12,714 nt of DNA from DAIMZM01 sp036733985. Its GTDB lineage: Bacteria; Bacillota; Dehalobacteriia; UBA4068. The position numbers were made by a program, and so were the translations under genes. The notes beneath the pieces are model-generated. The model worked only from the letters and a program-made list of their open reading frames with translations. It made no database searches and was not told the DNA's origin. The stretch is from positions 1-12,714 of the forward strand of contig DAIMZM010000073.1 of NCBI GenBank assembly GCA_036733985.1, written 5' to 3'. Within the stretch, counting starts at the first letter, position 1, and each line of letters starts with the position of its first letter. Positions 7,701 to 12,714 of this stretch are shown one piece after another.

Positions 7701-8257
7701 GCCGTCAGGGGGAATACATCGATCAGGCTGCCCCGCAGGCTGAAAGTGCCGGGGATCTCCGTCAGGCTGACCCGCTCATAGCCCATATCCGCCAAGATCC
7801 GGGCCAGCTCCGCCGGTTGAAAGATGCTGCCCCGTTTTAGCTTCAGCTGGTGGGCGGCAAAATCAGCGGGAGGGATCAATTTGCGGGTGATGGCGGAAAC
7901 GCAGGCCACCACCAGCACCTGCTCCCCTTGGAGCAGCCGGGTCAGCACATCGACCCGGGCCGCGGTGAGCTCGATATTATGGGCATAAACCTCGAAGGGC
8001 AGCAGTTCCAATACCGGGAAATGCAGCACCCGCTCCCCCACCAGGGGCAGCAGGTTTTCATAAAGCTGCATGGCCTCTTCTTCCTCAGCGGTCAGCAGCA
8101 GCTGGGCCTGGCCGCTTTCCAGAAAAGCGGCCGCGGCGGCAATGGCCCGCAGGGTTAGGGGCAGGCCGGAGATCAGCGCCGCGGACCCCTGCCGCAGCGC
8201 CCGTTTACTATCCTGATATTCCGCCGTTTCCTGCCAGGCGGCTAAAATTTGCTTCAT
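4745..8257 (-). CDS. mfd: Transcription-repair coupling factor
   Basis: Mfd is an ATP-driven DNA translocase that pushes RNA polymerase off lesions and recruits UvrA for excision repair. The 1170 residues match full-length family members. The N-terminal UvrB-like module occupies about 1-340. A CarD-like RNA polymerase interaction domain begins near 485 with LKTGDYVVHIYQGIGQYLG. The helicase core shows Walker A GDVGYGKTE (635-643), DEEQ (736-739), LSATPIPRTL (761-770), and the motif V/VI region with ESGLDIGNVNT and QLRGRVGR (about 879-912). The relay TRG motif near 943-975 includes FTELGAGFKIAMRDLELRGAGN, and a C-terminal D7 domain follows. All key motifs are intact. The start is ATG 8257, with GGAGG nine bases upstream; an in-frame ATG at 8296 lacks a ribosome binding site. 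It follows pth by 130 bases and is probably transcribed with it, as in related Bacillota. Confidence 0.97.
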   Translation of the reverse strand: MKQILAAWQETAEYQDSKRALRQGSAALISGLPLTLRAIAAAAAFLESGQAQLLLTAEEEEAMQLYENLLPLVGERVLHFPVLELLPFEVYAHNIELTAARVDVLTRLLQGEQVLVVACVSAITRKLIPPADFAAHQLKLKRGSIFQPAELARILADMGYERVSLTEIPGTFSLRGSLIDVFPLTARQPSRLEFFDDEIDGIRFFDPAEQLSGAAASELIISPAREMPLSDPARRRARAALAEEMAKVREGLHGQAKRELDKTFGPLREFLEQRVWDNGMETLLGLFYPEAGSIFDYLSNGLVVISEPQAVKQVALELKTERDNRYYDLLNNGRLLPSFYYNFLDYQQLFQGFSAYPLLLLCQLSLNTGGVKVAVDRQILARELPAYAQNPQLFQDDMLEFNRKGYQVALAASSELRLQRMGEILVENGLPQARLLRAGFTLGFESPSLKLALVTEKELFARQNKKRHRRVYKGGEKIANFLDLKTGDYVVHIYQGIGQYLGVERLTLGEIQRDYLLIRYAGEDKLYVPVDQLDLIQKYIGGDGAAPKLYKLGGGEWARVKAKARGAVQEMAEELLKLYAEREQTPGYAFSPDSAWQQEFEDAFPYAETPDQLQSEAEIKQDMEQPRIMDRLLCGDVGYGKTEIALRAAFKAVMDGKQAAILAPTTVLTQQHYHTILQRFAGYPIKAGFLSRFSTAAQQKDTLKKLAAGQVDIVVGTHRLLSKDVRFKDLGLLIIDEEQRFGVSHKEKIKQLKKQVDVLTLSATPIPRTLHMALVGMREMSIINTPPEDRHPVQTYVVEYNKRLLRDAIAREVSRGGQVYFVHNRVHNIYETAADIQQLLPNCRIFVAHGQMKEKELEQVMMDFVAGQADVLVCTTIIESGLDIGNVNTLIVDDADMFGLAQLYQLRGRVGRTERQAFAYFTYRRERAMSDIAKKRLIAIRDFTELGAGFKIAMRDLELRGAGNILGPEQHGHIVAVGFDLYCKLLEEEMAKAKGEAERLPDISTQMELAVNAFIPDTFIDTSMLKVEIYKRIAAVNEGEELDELAEELRDRYGPLPETVENLLLLGKLKLLAKRLRIAAISQKQGFVELRFGEQPPLSGEALIRLCQEWPAISFSEKKINQEDGGQAKAFFMKVKTPGEQEGKAVVDQLLHLLARLDNLCREQQAAPAV

Positions 8258-8266
8258 GCCTTCTTT

Positions 8267-8288
8267 CCTCCACGGGCAAATAAGCCCG
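8267..8288 (-). promoter_or_regulatory. mfd ribosome binding site with adjacent small hairpin
   Basis: GGAGG (8267-8271) lies nine bases before ATG 8257. Immediately upstream CGGGC, six-base loop, GCCCG (8273-8288) form a short hairpin ending one base from the GGAGG, which could modulate initiation. Confidence 0.55.
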
Positions 8289-8319
8289 ATTTTCATCGTG
8301 CCTGTTTTGCTTTGGACAA

Positions 8320-8347
8320 CCGGCCTCAGCCAAAGCGGCCTGGCCGG
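8320..8347 (-). other. Hairpin in the pth-mfd gap
   Basis: CCGGCC and GGCCGG pair around an inner GCC/GGC stem with loop GCTTT on the minus strand. No T-run follows, so it is more likely an mRNA processing or stability element between pth and mfd than a terminator. No gene fits in this 130-base gap. Confidence 0.45.
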
Positions 8348-8387
8348 GCTGCCGCGGCATCCCTTATTATTGACCTATTTTTGCTGA

Positions 8388-8969
8388 TTATTGCCCCGAT
8401 TCCCCATCCTCCGGCTGATGGTTAAAGCGGTTCATAGCCTCGCCAATTCCCAACTCCGCCCAGGCCAGGGCAGCTTGGGCAGCCCGGTCCAAAGCGGCTT
8501 TGAACAGGGGCGCTTCCTCCTGGCTGAAGGGGGAGAGCACGTAATCCGGCGTATGGTAGAGCGCCGCACCGATACCGATTTTCAGGCGGTTGATGTTTTG
8601 GACGCCGGTCTGCTCAATGATGGACTTGACGCCGTTATGCCCGCCGTCGCTGCCGCCCCGGCGCAGCCGGAGCTGGGCCGGAGGCAGATCCAGGTCGTCA
8701 TGGATGACCAGTATCTCCTCATAAGGCACCTTATAGTAAGCGCAAAGCCGGGCCAGGGGAAAGCCGCTGAGATTCATAAAAGCCTGGGGCTTGGCCAGCA
8801 GCAGTTTCTGCCCGCGGTAAAAAGCGGCCGCCACCAGATTATCCTGCTCTTTTTTGCCAAAAGCGCAGTTCAGCGACCTTGCCAGCCTGTCCAGAACCAT
8901 AAAGCCGCAATTATGCCGGGTGGCGTCGTAACGGGGCCCTGGATTGCCTAAACCGAAAATAATCTTCAT
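8388..8969 (-). CDS. pth: Peptidyl-tRNA hydrolase
   Basis: Pth cleaves the ester bond of peptidyl-tRNAs released from stalled ribosomes and recycles the tRNA; it is a small cytoplasmic, usually essential enzyme. The 193 residues are of normal length. Family motifs are intact: GLGNPGPRYDATRHNCGF at 6-23 with Asn9 and catalytic His19, KPQAFMNLSG at 60-69 with Asn66, HDDLDL at 90-95 with Asp92, and GGSDGGHNGVKSI at 105-117 with Asn112. The start is ATG 8969, with GGGAG six bases upstream; a TTG one codon earlier is less likely. A promoter-like sequence lies upstream in the region shared with the divergent PRC-barrel gene. mfd follows, the common pth-mfd pairing of Bacillota, but prs and a ctc-type gene are not directly upstream as in Bacillus. 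Confidence 0.97.
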   Translation of the reverse strand: MKIIFGLGNPGPRYDATRHNCGFMVLDRLARSLNCAFGKKEQDNLVAAAFYRGQKLLLAKPQAFMNLSGFPLARLCAYYKVPYEEILVIHDDLDLPPAQLRLRRGGSDGGHNGVKSIIEQTGVQNINRLKIGIGAALYHTPDYVLSPFSQEEAPLFKAALDRAAQAALAWAELGIGEAMNRFNHQPEDGESGQ

Positions 8970-9003
8970 CAATATCTCCCGCTCCCTAAATCAGCCTCCT
9001 CAT

Positions 9004-9031
9004 ATTATCATAAACAGCGGGGAATAAACAA
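9004..9031 (-). promoter_or_regulatory. Probable pth promoter
   Basis: The minus strand has TTGTTT (9026-9031), a 16-base spacer and GATAAT (9004-9009), 35 bases before ATG 8969. The 110-base divergent region is AT-rich. No equally convincing promoter was found for the plus-strand gene, though AATATATT (9043-9050) may serve as part of its -10 region. Confidence 0.55.
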
Positions 9032-9066
9032 TGATTTTTCGTAATATATTTTAGCAAATAGACAGC

Positions 9067-9072
9067 GGGAGG
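9067..9072 (+). promoter_or_regulatory. Ribosome binding site of the PRC-barrel gene
   Basis: GGGAGG lies seven bases before ATG 9080 but only one base before ATG 9074, so the second ATG is the better start. Confidence 0.8.
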
Positions 9073-9079
9073 AATGAGC

Positions 9080-9949
9080 ATGGAAGAAAAGACCAGGCAG
9101 GAGCGGACAAGCAAAAGCATCATCGGCATGCCGGTGCTGAGCATTGCCGAGGGCCAGCCCCTGGGACAGATCAAACAAATACTGATCGATGTGAAGAACA
9201 AAGCGGTGCAGGGTTTCCTGCTGGAGCGGCGGCGCCTCTCCCGGGATGAGCGCATCCTGCCCTTTGCCGCGGTCACCGGCTTTGGCGAGGATACCATCAC
9301 CATAGAGAAATATTCCCTGCTGGAAAGGAAAGGCCAGAGCCATCAATTCGTGCGGGCCCTGCGCCAGCCCCTGCCCCTGATCGGCGCCCGGGTCTTTACC
9401 GCCGGCGGCCGCACCCTGGGCAAGGTGGAGGAATACCGCTTCTCCCTGGAAAACGGCGCCATCACCGGCCTGGAAATCGCCGGGGACGGCCTGTTCAAAG
9501 CCCGCACCCTGGTGGATGGCGATTATATCATCGCCGTGGCCGCCCATACGGTGATGATCAAGGATCAGGCCATCGAGGCTGCCCAGCCCCTGGAGAACAC
9601 CTTCCTGACCAATGTGGAGAACGCGGCGGATACCATGCGGGAGGCTGCCAGCAGCCTGAAAGAAAACGCGGTGGTGGCGGGCAAGCGCATCGCGGAAAAC
9701 TTCAACGACGCCGTGGATAAGCTTTGGGGCCGGGAGGGCGCCCCCTTGGAGGCGGAGGTGGAAGTGGAAGAACCGCCGGCGGGAGAAGAAAGGATCTATG
9801 TGGAATTCCGGGAAGCGGAAAACCTGCCCGGGCCGGAGGCGCCCTCCCCTGCCCCCAGCGCAGCAGCGTCAACCCCGGCGGAAGCGGCAGAGCCGGAGGA
9901 GGCCCTGGCGGAAATAACCCATATTGAGGAAGTCCAGCCTAAAGAGTAG
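9080..9949 (+). CDS. Double PRC-barrel domain protein (YrrD-like) with acidic Pro/Ala/Glu tail
   Basis: This is the only plus-strand gene, 289 residues from ATG 9080. Residues about 11-80 and 97-165 are two PRC-barrel units; each has the small-barrel pattern of a short strand, a LGQI or LGKV turn and a hydrophobic strand (for example GMPVLSIAEGQPLGQI and GARVFTAGGRTLGKV). Residues about 172-216 form a likely amphipathic helix (ENAADTMREAASSLKENAVV). From about 219 the chain is rich in Glu, Pro and Ala and probably disordered. There is no signal peptide or membrane segment, so the protein is cytoplasmic. PRC barrels occur in RimM and photosynthetic reaction centre H subunits and mediate binding; the Bacillota double-barrel proteins have no firm function. 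It is divergent from pth and ends at a strong bidirectional terminator. The domain call is good; the role is unknown. Confidence 0.85.
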   Translation: MEEKTRQERTSKSIIGMPVLSIAEGQPLGQIKQILIDVKNKAVQGFLLERRRLSRDERILPFAAVTGFGEDTITIEKYSLLERKGQSHQFVRALRQPLPLIGARVFTAGGRTLGKVEEYRFSLENGAITGLEIAGDGLFKARTLVDGDYIIAVAAHTVMIKDQAIEAAQPLENTFLTNVENAADTMREAASSLKENAVVAGKRIAENFNDAVDKLWGREGAPLEAEVEVEEPPAGEERIYVEFREAENLPGPEAPSPAPSAAASTPAEAAEPEEALAEITHIEEVQPKE

Positions 9950-9971
9950 TTGGGCCGGGGAAAACAAACAT

Positions 9972-10004
9972 AAACGCCGTCCGTTATTAAACGGGCGGCG
10001 TTTT
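9972..10004. terminator. Bidirectional terminator between convergent genes
   Basis: A 14-bp stem with one G-T pair (AAACGCCGTCCGTT and AACGGGCGGCGTTT) encloses the loop ATTA. TTTT follows on the plus strand; on the minus strand the stem runs into TTTATGTTTGTTTT. It lies 22 bases after the PRC-barrel stop and 33 bases after the permease stop, so it serves both. Confidence 0.92.
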
Positions 10005-10037
10005 CCGCTTTTAAGGCCAAGGCCGCCGGGCCGGGGA

Positions 10038-11372
10038 TCAGTCCTCGGCGGCGCTGTTATCCTCCGGCACGATGATATTCAAAATGAACGCCACCAGGAA
10101 GGCCAGGACAATCGGGGATTTGCCGAGAATGTTCGCCACATCCGCCGGGAAGTGCTGCAGGGTGTTGGCCACCGTGCTGACGCCCACGCCCAAAGCCAGG
10201 GCAATGCCGACGATCATCTTGTTGCGGTAATTCAGGGGCTGCTGGGTAATGAGCTGAATGCCGGACATGGTGATGGCCGCGAACACGGTGATGGTAGCGC
10301 CGCCCAGCACCGGATAGGGGATGGTGGTCATGACGGCCCCAAACTTGGGGCATAAGCCCGCGGCGATCACGATCAGGCCCACGGCCACAAAGACCCTTTT
10401 CGCCACCACCTTGGTGGTGACGATCAGGCCCACGTTCTGGCTGTAAGGGTCGGTGGGCAGGCCGCCGACGCAAGCCCCCAGCATACCGCAGATCCCCTGG
10501 CCCTTGATGGCGCCGCCGATCTCTTTATCCGTGGCTTCTCGGTCAAAGCCGCCGATGGCGGTGGAGGAAACATCGCCAATGGTCTGCACCGCCTGGACAA
10601 TATACATGAGGATCATGGAGATGATGGCGGAGGGCGGAAATTCCAGACCCCATTTAAAAAACTTGGGCAAAGCCAGCCAGGACGCGCCGGTCACGGAACC
10701 AAAGCTGATCATATCGCCAAAGAAGAGGGCGATCAGATAGCCCGCGCCGATGCCGATCAGCATGCCGGAGACCTTGATATACCTTTTGCCGAAAAAGTTG
10801 CAGGCCAGGGTGATCAGCAAAACCACCAGGGCGATGACCCAAAAGCGGATGGCGCCGAAATCAGCCCCGGCCCCGCTGCCTCCGGCCATATAGGTGACCG
10901 CGGTACTGTACAAGGAGAGGCCGATGCTCAGCACCACGGTACCGCTGACAATGGGCGGGAAAAACCGCCTGATCCTGCCAATGGCGATGCCGATGAAGAT
11001 GGAGGCGAAAGCCCCCACCAGCTGCGCGCCGAAAATAGCGCTGATACCGTAATTCATACCGATGGCCGTCAGAATCGGCATGTAGGCAAAGGCGACGCCC
11101 ATCACATTGGGCAAGCCCATGCCAAAGGAGAATACCGGATATAACTGCAGCAGGGTGGTAAGGCCGCCGATAAGCATAGCCGCCTGCATCAGCAGGATCT
11201 TATCCGCTTCCGGCAGCGAGAGCAGCTGGGCGATGAGGATGGGCGGCGTGATATTGCCCACCAGCATAGCCAGAACATGCTGCATGGCCTGGGGAAGCAC
11301 AGCCCTGAAGCTGGGTTTCCCATTCAGTTGAAATAATGCCGTATCCGTAGCCGCAACGCGCTTTTTTGCCAT
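10038..11372 (-). CDS. NCS2 family nucleobase permease (purine/xanthine type)
   Basis: Cytoplasmic-membrane importer, probably of xanthine or another purine base driven by a cation gradient. The 444 residues contain about a dozen hydrophobic segments. QHVLAMLVGNITPP (31-44) is the family's TM1 region, and QNVGLIVTTKVVAKR (312-326) fits the NCS2 signature, with Gln-Asn favouring purines over uracil. Two positions normally acidic in this family appear as Gln: Q263 in VQTIGD and Q292 in KGQG; Asp308 in PTDPYS is unusual. The start is ATG 11372, with AAGGAG eight bases upstream; the frame extends to 11444 but that would cover the probable promoter. It follows prs, separated by a terminator, and prs and guaA nearby support a purine role. 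Family is confident; the substrate is inferred and uracil or another base cannot be excluded. Confidence 0.9.
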   Translation of the reverse strand: MAKKRVAATDTALFQLNGKPSFRAVLPQAMQHVLAMLVGNITPPILIAQLLSLPEADKILLMQAAMLIGGLTTLLQLYPVFSFGMGLPNVMGVAFAYMPILTAIGMNYGISAIFGAQLVGAFASIFIGIAIGRIRRFFPPIVSGTVVLSIGLSLYSTAVTYMAGGSGAGADFGAIRFWVIALVVLLITLACNFFGKRYIKVSGMLIGIGAGYLIALFFGDMISFGSVTGASWLALPKFFKWGLEFPPSAIISMILMYIVQAVQTIGDVSSTAIGGFDREATDKEIGGAIKGQGICGMLGACVGGLPTDPYSQNVGLIVTTKVVAKRVFVAVGLIVIAAGLCPKFGAVMTTIPYPVLGGATITVFAAITMSGIQLITQQPLNYRNKMIVGIALALGVGVSTVANTLQHFPADVANILGKSPIVLAFLVAFILNIIVPEDNSAAED

Positions 11373-11374
11373 AG

Positions 11375-11386
11375 AAGGAGCTCCTT
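11375..11386 (-). promoter_or_regulatory. Palindromic ribosome binding site of the permease gene
   Basis: AAGGAGCTCCTT is a perfect 12-base palindrome. Its AAGGAG half (11381-11386) is the permease ribosome binding site, and the other half occupies most of the spacer before ATG 11372. As RNA it can form a four-base-pair stem that would partly hide the site. Confidence 0.6.
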
Positions 11387-11432
11387 TTTTATCAGACTTA
11401 TTCTGCCCGGAAACTATTTTGTAATTATCAGT

Positions 11433-11461
11433 ATCATACACCAAAAATCTTTAGATTAAAA
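11433..11461 (-). promoter_or_regulatory. Possible permease promoter with small dyad
   Basis: The minus strand has TATGAT (11433-11438) with TTTTAA (11456-11461) 17 bases upstream, in an AT-rich tract. A dyad AATCT-AA-AGATT (11446-11457) sits within the spacer and could be an operator. The -35 match is weak. Confidence 0.35.
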
Positions 11462-11561
11462 CAATTTTTTTGTATTTCTAGATAAGTTTTCCAAAAATCC
11501 TAATGATTTTCTCAGGAACAGGCTATCCCGGAAAAAACAGCCGGGATCAGTCCTTAAAACA

Positions 11562-11596
11562 GAAAAAACGCCGTTACTCCAAGGAGTAGCGGCGTT
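11562..11596 (-). terminator. Intrinsic terminator of prs
   Basis: AACGCCGCTACT and AGTAACGGCGTT pair with one C-A mismatch and run into TTTTTT on the minus strand, 15 bases after the prs stop. The permease is therefore probably transcribed separately or by read-through. Confidence 0.88.
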
Positions 11597-11610
11597 TCTG
11601 GCCAAGGGGC

Positions 11611-12561
11611 TTATTCGTCAAACAGGCGGCTGACGGAAAGATTCTCATGAATACGGACAATGGCTTCGCCCAGCAGCGCGGCAATGGACAGCACCTTGAT
11701 CTTACTGCAATAGCCCTGCCGCTGATAATCAATGGGGATGGTATTGGTCACCAGCACCTCGCTGATGGTGGATTGCTCCAGCCGCTCCATAGCCGGGGGC
11801 GAAAACACCGGATGGGTGCAGCAGGCGTAAATTTCCTTAGCTCCCAGCTCCCGCAGCTTGGCCGCACCCTTAGTGATGGTGCCGGCGGTATCGATCATAT
11901 CGTCCACCATGATCACGTTTTTACCCCTGATATTGCCGATCACATGCATGATCTCGGCATTATTGGCTTCTTCCCGGCGCTTGTCAATGATGGCCAGATC
12001 CACGCCCAAACGCTTGGCCATATTCCGGGCGCGCACCACGCCGCCCACATCCGGCGAGACAACCACCAGGTTTTTATTATCCATATTCTTATAATACTCC
12101 GCCAACAGGGGCACGCCGGGCAGATGATCAACGGGGATATCGAAGAAACCCTGGATCGCCCCGGCATGCAAATCCATGGAGACAATGCGGTCAGCGCCGG
12201 CGGCGGTGATCAGATTGGCCACCAGCTTGGCGGAAATGGGGTCCCGGGCCTTGCTTTTCCGCTCCTGGCGGGCATAACCGTAATAAGGGATCACCGCGGT
12301 GATGCGTTCGGCTGAAGCCCGGCGCATGGCGTCGATCATGATCAGCAGTTCCATAAGGCTGTTGTTTACCGGCGCGCTGGTGGGCTGGACGATGAAGATA
12401 TCGCAGCCCCGGACGCTTTCATGGATCTCAATAGACACCTCGCCGTCGGCAAAGGTCTTCACCTTGGCCAGGCCCATGGAGATGCCCAGGTATTCGGCGA
12501 TCTCCTCGCCCAAATGATAATTGGCATTGCCGGAAAACAGCTTCAATCTGTGGGTATTCAT
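11611..12561 (-). CDS. prs: Ribose-phosphate pyrophosphokinase (PRPP synthetase)
   Basis: Prs transfers pyrophosphate from ATP to ribose 5-phosphate, giving PRPP for purine, pyrimidine, NAD, histidine and tryptophan synthesis in the cytoplasm. The 316 residues are the normal class I length. Conserved features include TFADGEVSIEI (36-46), IPYYGYARQERKS (91-103), MDLHAGAIQGFFDIPVDHL (129-147) with His132, SPDVGGVVRAR (169-179), the Lys194/Arg196 pair in DKRREE, and the PRPP-binding loop VMVDDMIDTAGTI within 217-229, with Asp220, Asp221 and Asp224. All are intact. ATG 12561 has GGAGG five bases upstream. A terminator follows at once. In Bacillota prs usually sits behind glmU and near pth; here a permease and a plus-strand gene separate it from pth. 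No purine-responsive element was recognised upstream. Confidence 0.98.
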   Translation of the reverse strand: MNTHRLKLFSGNANYHLGEEIAEYLGISMGLAKVKTFADGEVSIEIHESVRGCDIFIVQPTSAPVNNSLMELLIMIDAMRRASAERITAVIPYYGYARQERKSKARDPISAKLVANLITAAGADRIVSMDLHAGAIQGFFDIPVDHLPGVPLLAEYYKNMDNKNLVVVSPDVGGVVRARNMAKRLGVDLAIIDKRREEANNAEIMHVIGNIRGKNVIMVDDMIDTAGTITKGAAKLRELGAKEIYACCTHPVFSPPAMERLEQSTISEVLVTNTIPIDYQRQGYCSKIKVLSIAALLGEAIVRIHENLSVSRLFDE

Positions 12562-12714
12562 CGTATCCTCCGTTTCGCAGCCCCAGCCCGGGCAGGGCCA
12601 TAGCTGGCATTCAAGACAAGCTGATTTTAGTCAAGCTAATATCGTATTCAGCGGCGGGGCTGCTTTTCCTCTTGCTTTTAGCCCTTGTTTTCATCTTTTT
12701 TGACAAAGCGGGGG
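12562..12714 (-). other. Upstream region of prs; possible tail of a further gene
   Basis: Two minus-strand frames are open from the right edge. One ends at TAA 12680-12678 and would give a tail RFVKKDENKG, whose codons resemble those of the neighbours. The other ends at TGA 12613-12611 and is rich in Lys, Arg and Ser. A glmU tail would be expected from gene order in relatives but cannot be shown. A direct repeat, AGCTTG(A/T)CT, occurs at 12629-12637 and 12614-12622 on a 15-base step. No convincing promoter was found. Confidence 0.3.

Noticed and set aside
8258..8296. Longer mfd start at 8296, or a 13-residue upstream peptide
   Set aside because: It lacks a ribosome binding site, whereas ATG 8257 has GGAGG nine bases upstream and a family-like N-terminus.
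11373..11444. Longer permease start at 11444
   Set aside because: The extra 24 residues are polar, have no family match and would overlap the probable promoter; AAGGAG points to ATG 11372.
1..12714. CRISPR array, IS element, prophage, tRNA or attachment site
   Set aside because: No regularly spaced repeats, transposase or integrase motifs, tRNA cloverleaf or flanking target duplications were recognised on either strand.

Overview
The window looks like chromosome of a GC-rich Bacillota (Firmicutes), most likely a clostridial lineage. The basis is a PrsA-type lipoprotein foldase, strong GGAGG-type ribosome binding sites, sigmaA-like promoters (one is TTGAAA, 17 bp, TATAAT), short U-tract hairpin terminators and a prs ... 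pth-mfd-foldase order reminiscent of Bacillus and Clostridium. The lineage is inferred from content only. Nothing points to a phage, plasmid, transposon, CRISPR array, tRNA or rRNA.

Seven of the eight genes lie on the minus strand, so transcription reads from right to left. From the right edge: an upstream gap that may hold the tail of another gene; prs (PRPP synthetase) with its terminator; an NCS2 purine/xanthine-type permease; a bidirectional terminator; one plus-strand gene for a double PRC-barrel protein; divergent from it, pth (peptidyl-tRNA hydrolase) followed by mfd (transcription-repair coupling factor); a PrsA-like lipoprotein peptidyl-prolyl isomerase with its own promoter and terminator; guaA (GMP synthase) with its own promoter; and, cut by the left edge, a membrane-anchored Ig-like/alpha-2-macroglobulin-type protein.

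Three genes share a purine theme: prs makes PRPP, the permease probably imports a purine base, and GuaA converts XMP to GMP. pth and mfd are housekeeping genes for translation and DNA repair. The foldase and the macroglobulin-like protein act outside the membrane. The genes appear to form several short transcription units rather than one operon.

No clearly new multi-gene system is visible. The points most worth a second look are: the permease, where two normally acidic substrate-site positions appear to be glutamine; the foldase, with a very tyrosine-rich segment and a repetitive acidic tail; the PRC-barrel protein with a disordered acidic tail; and a perfect 9-bp GC hairpin just upstream of the macroglobulin-like gene that makes its start unclear.
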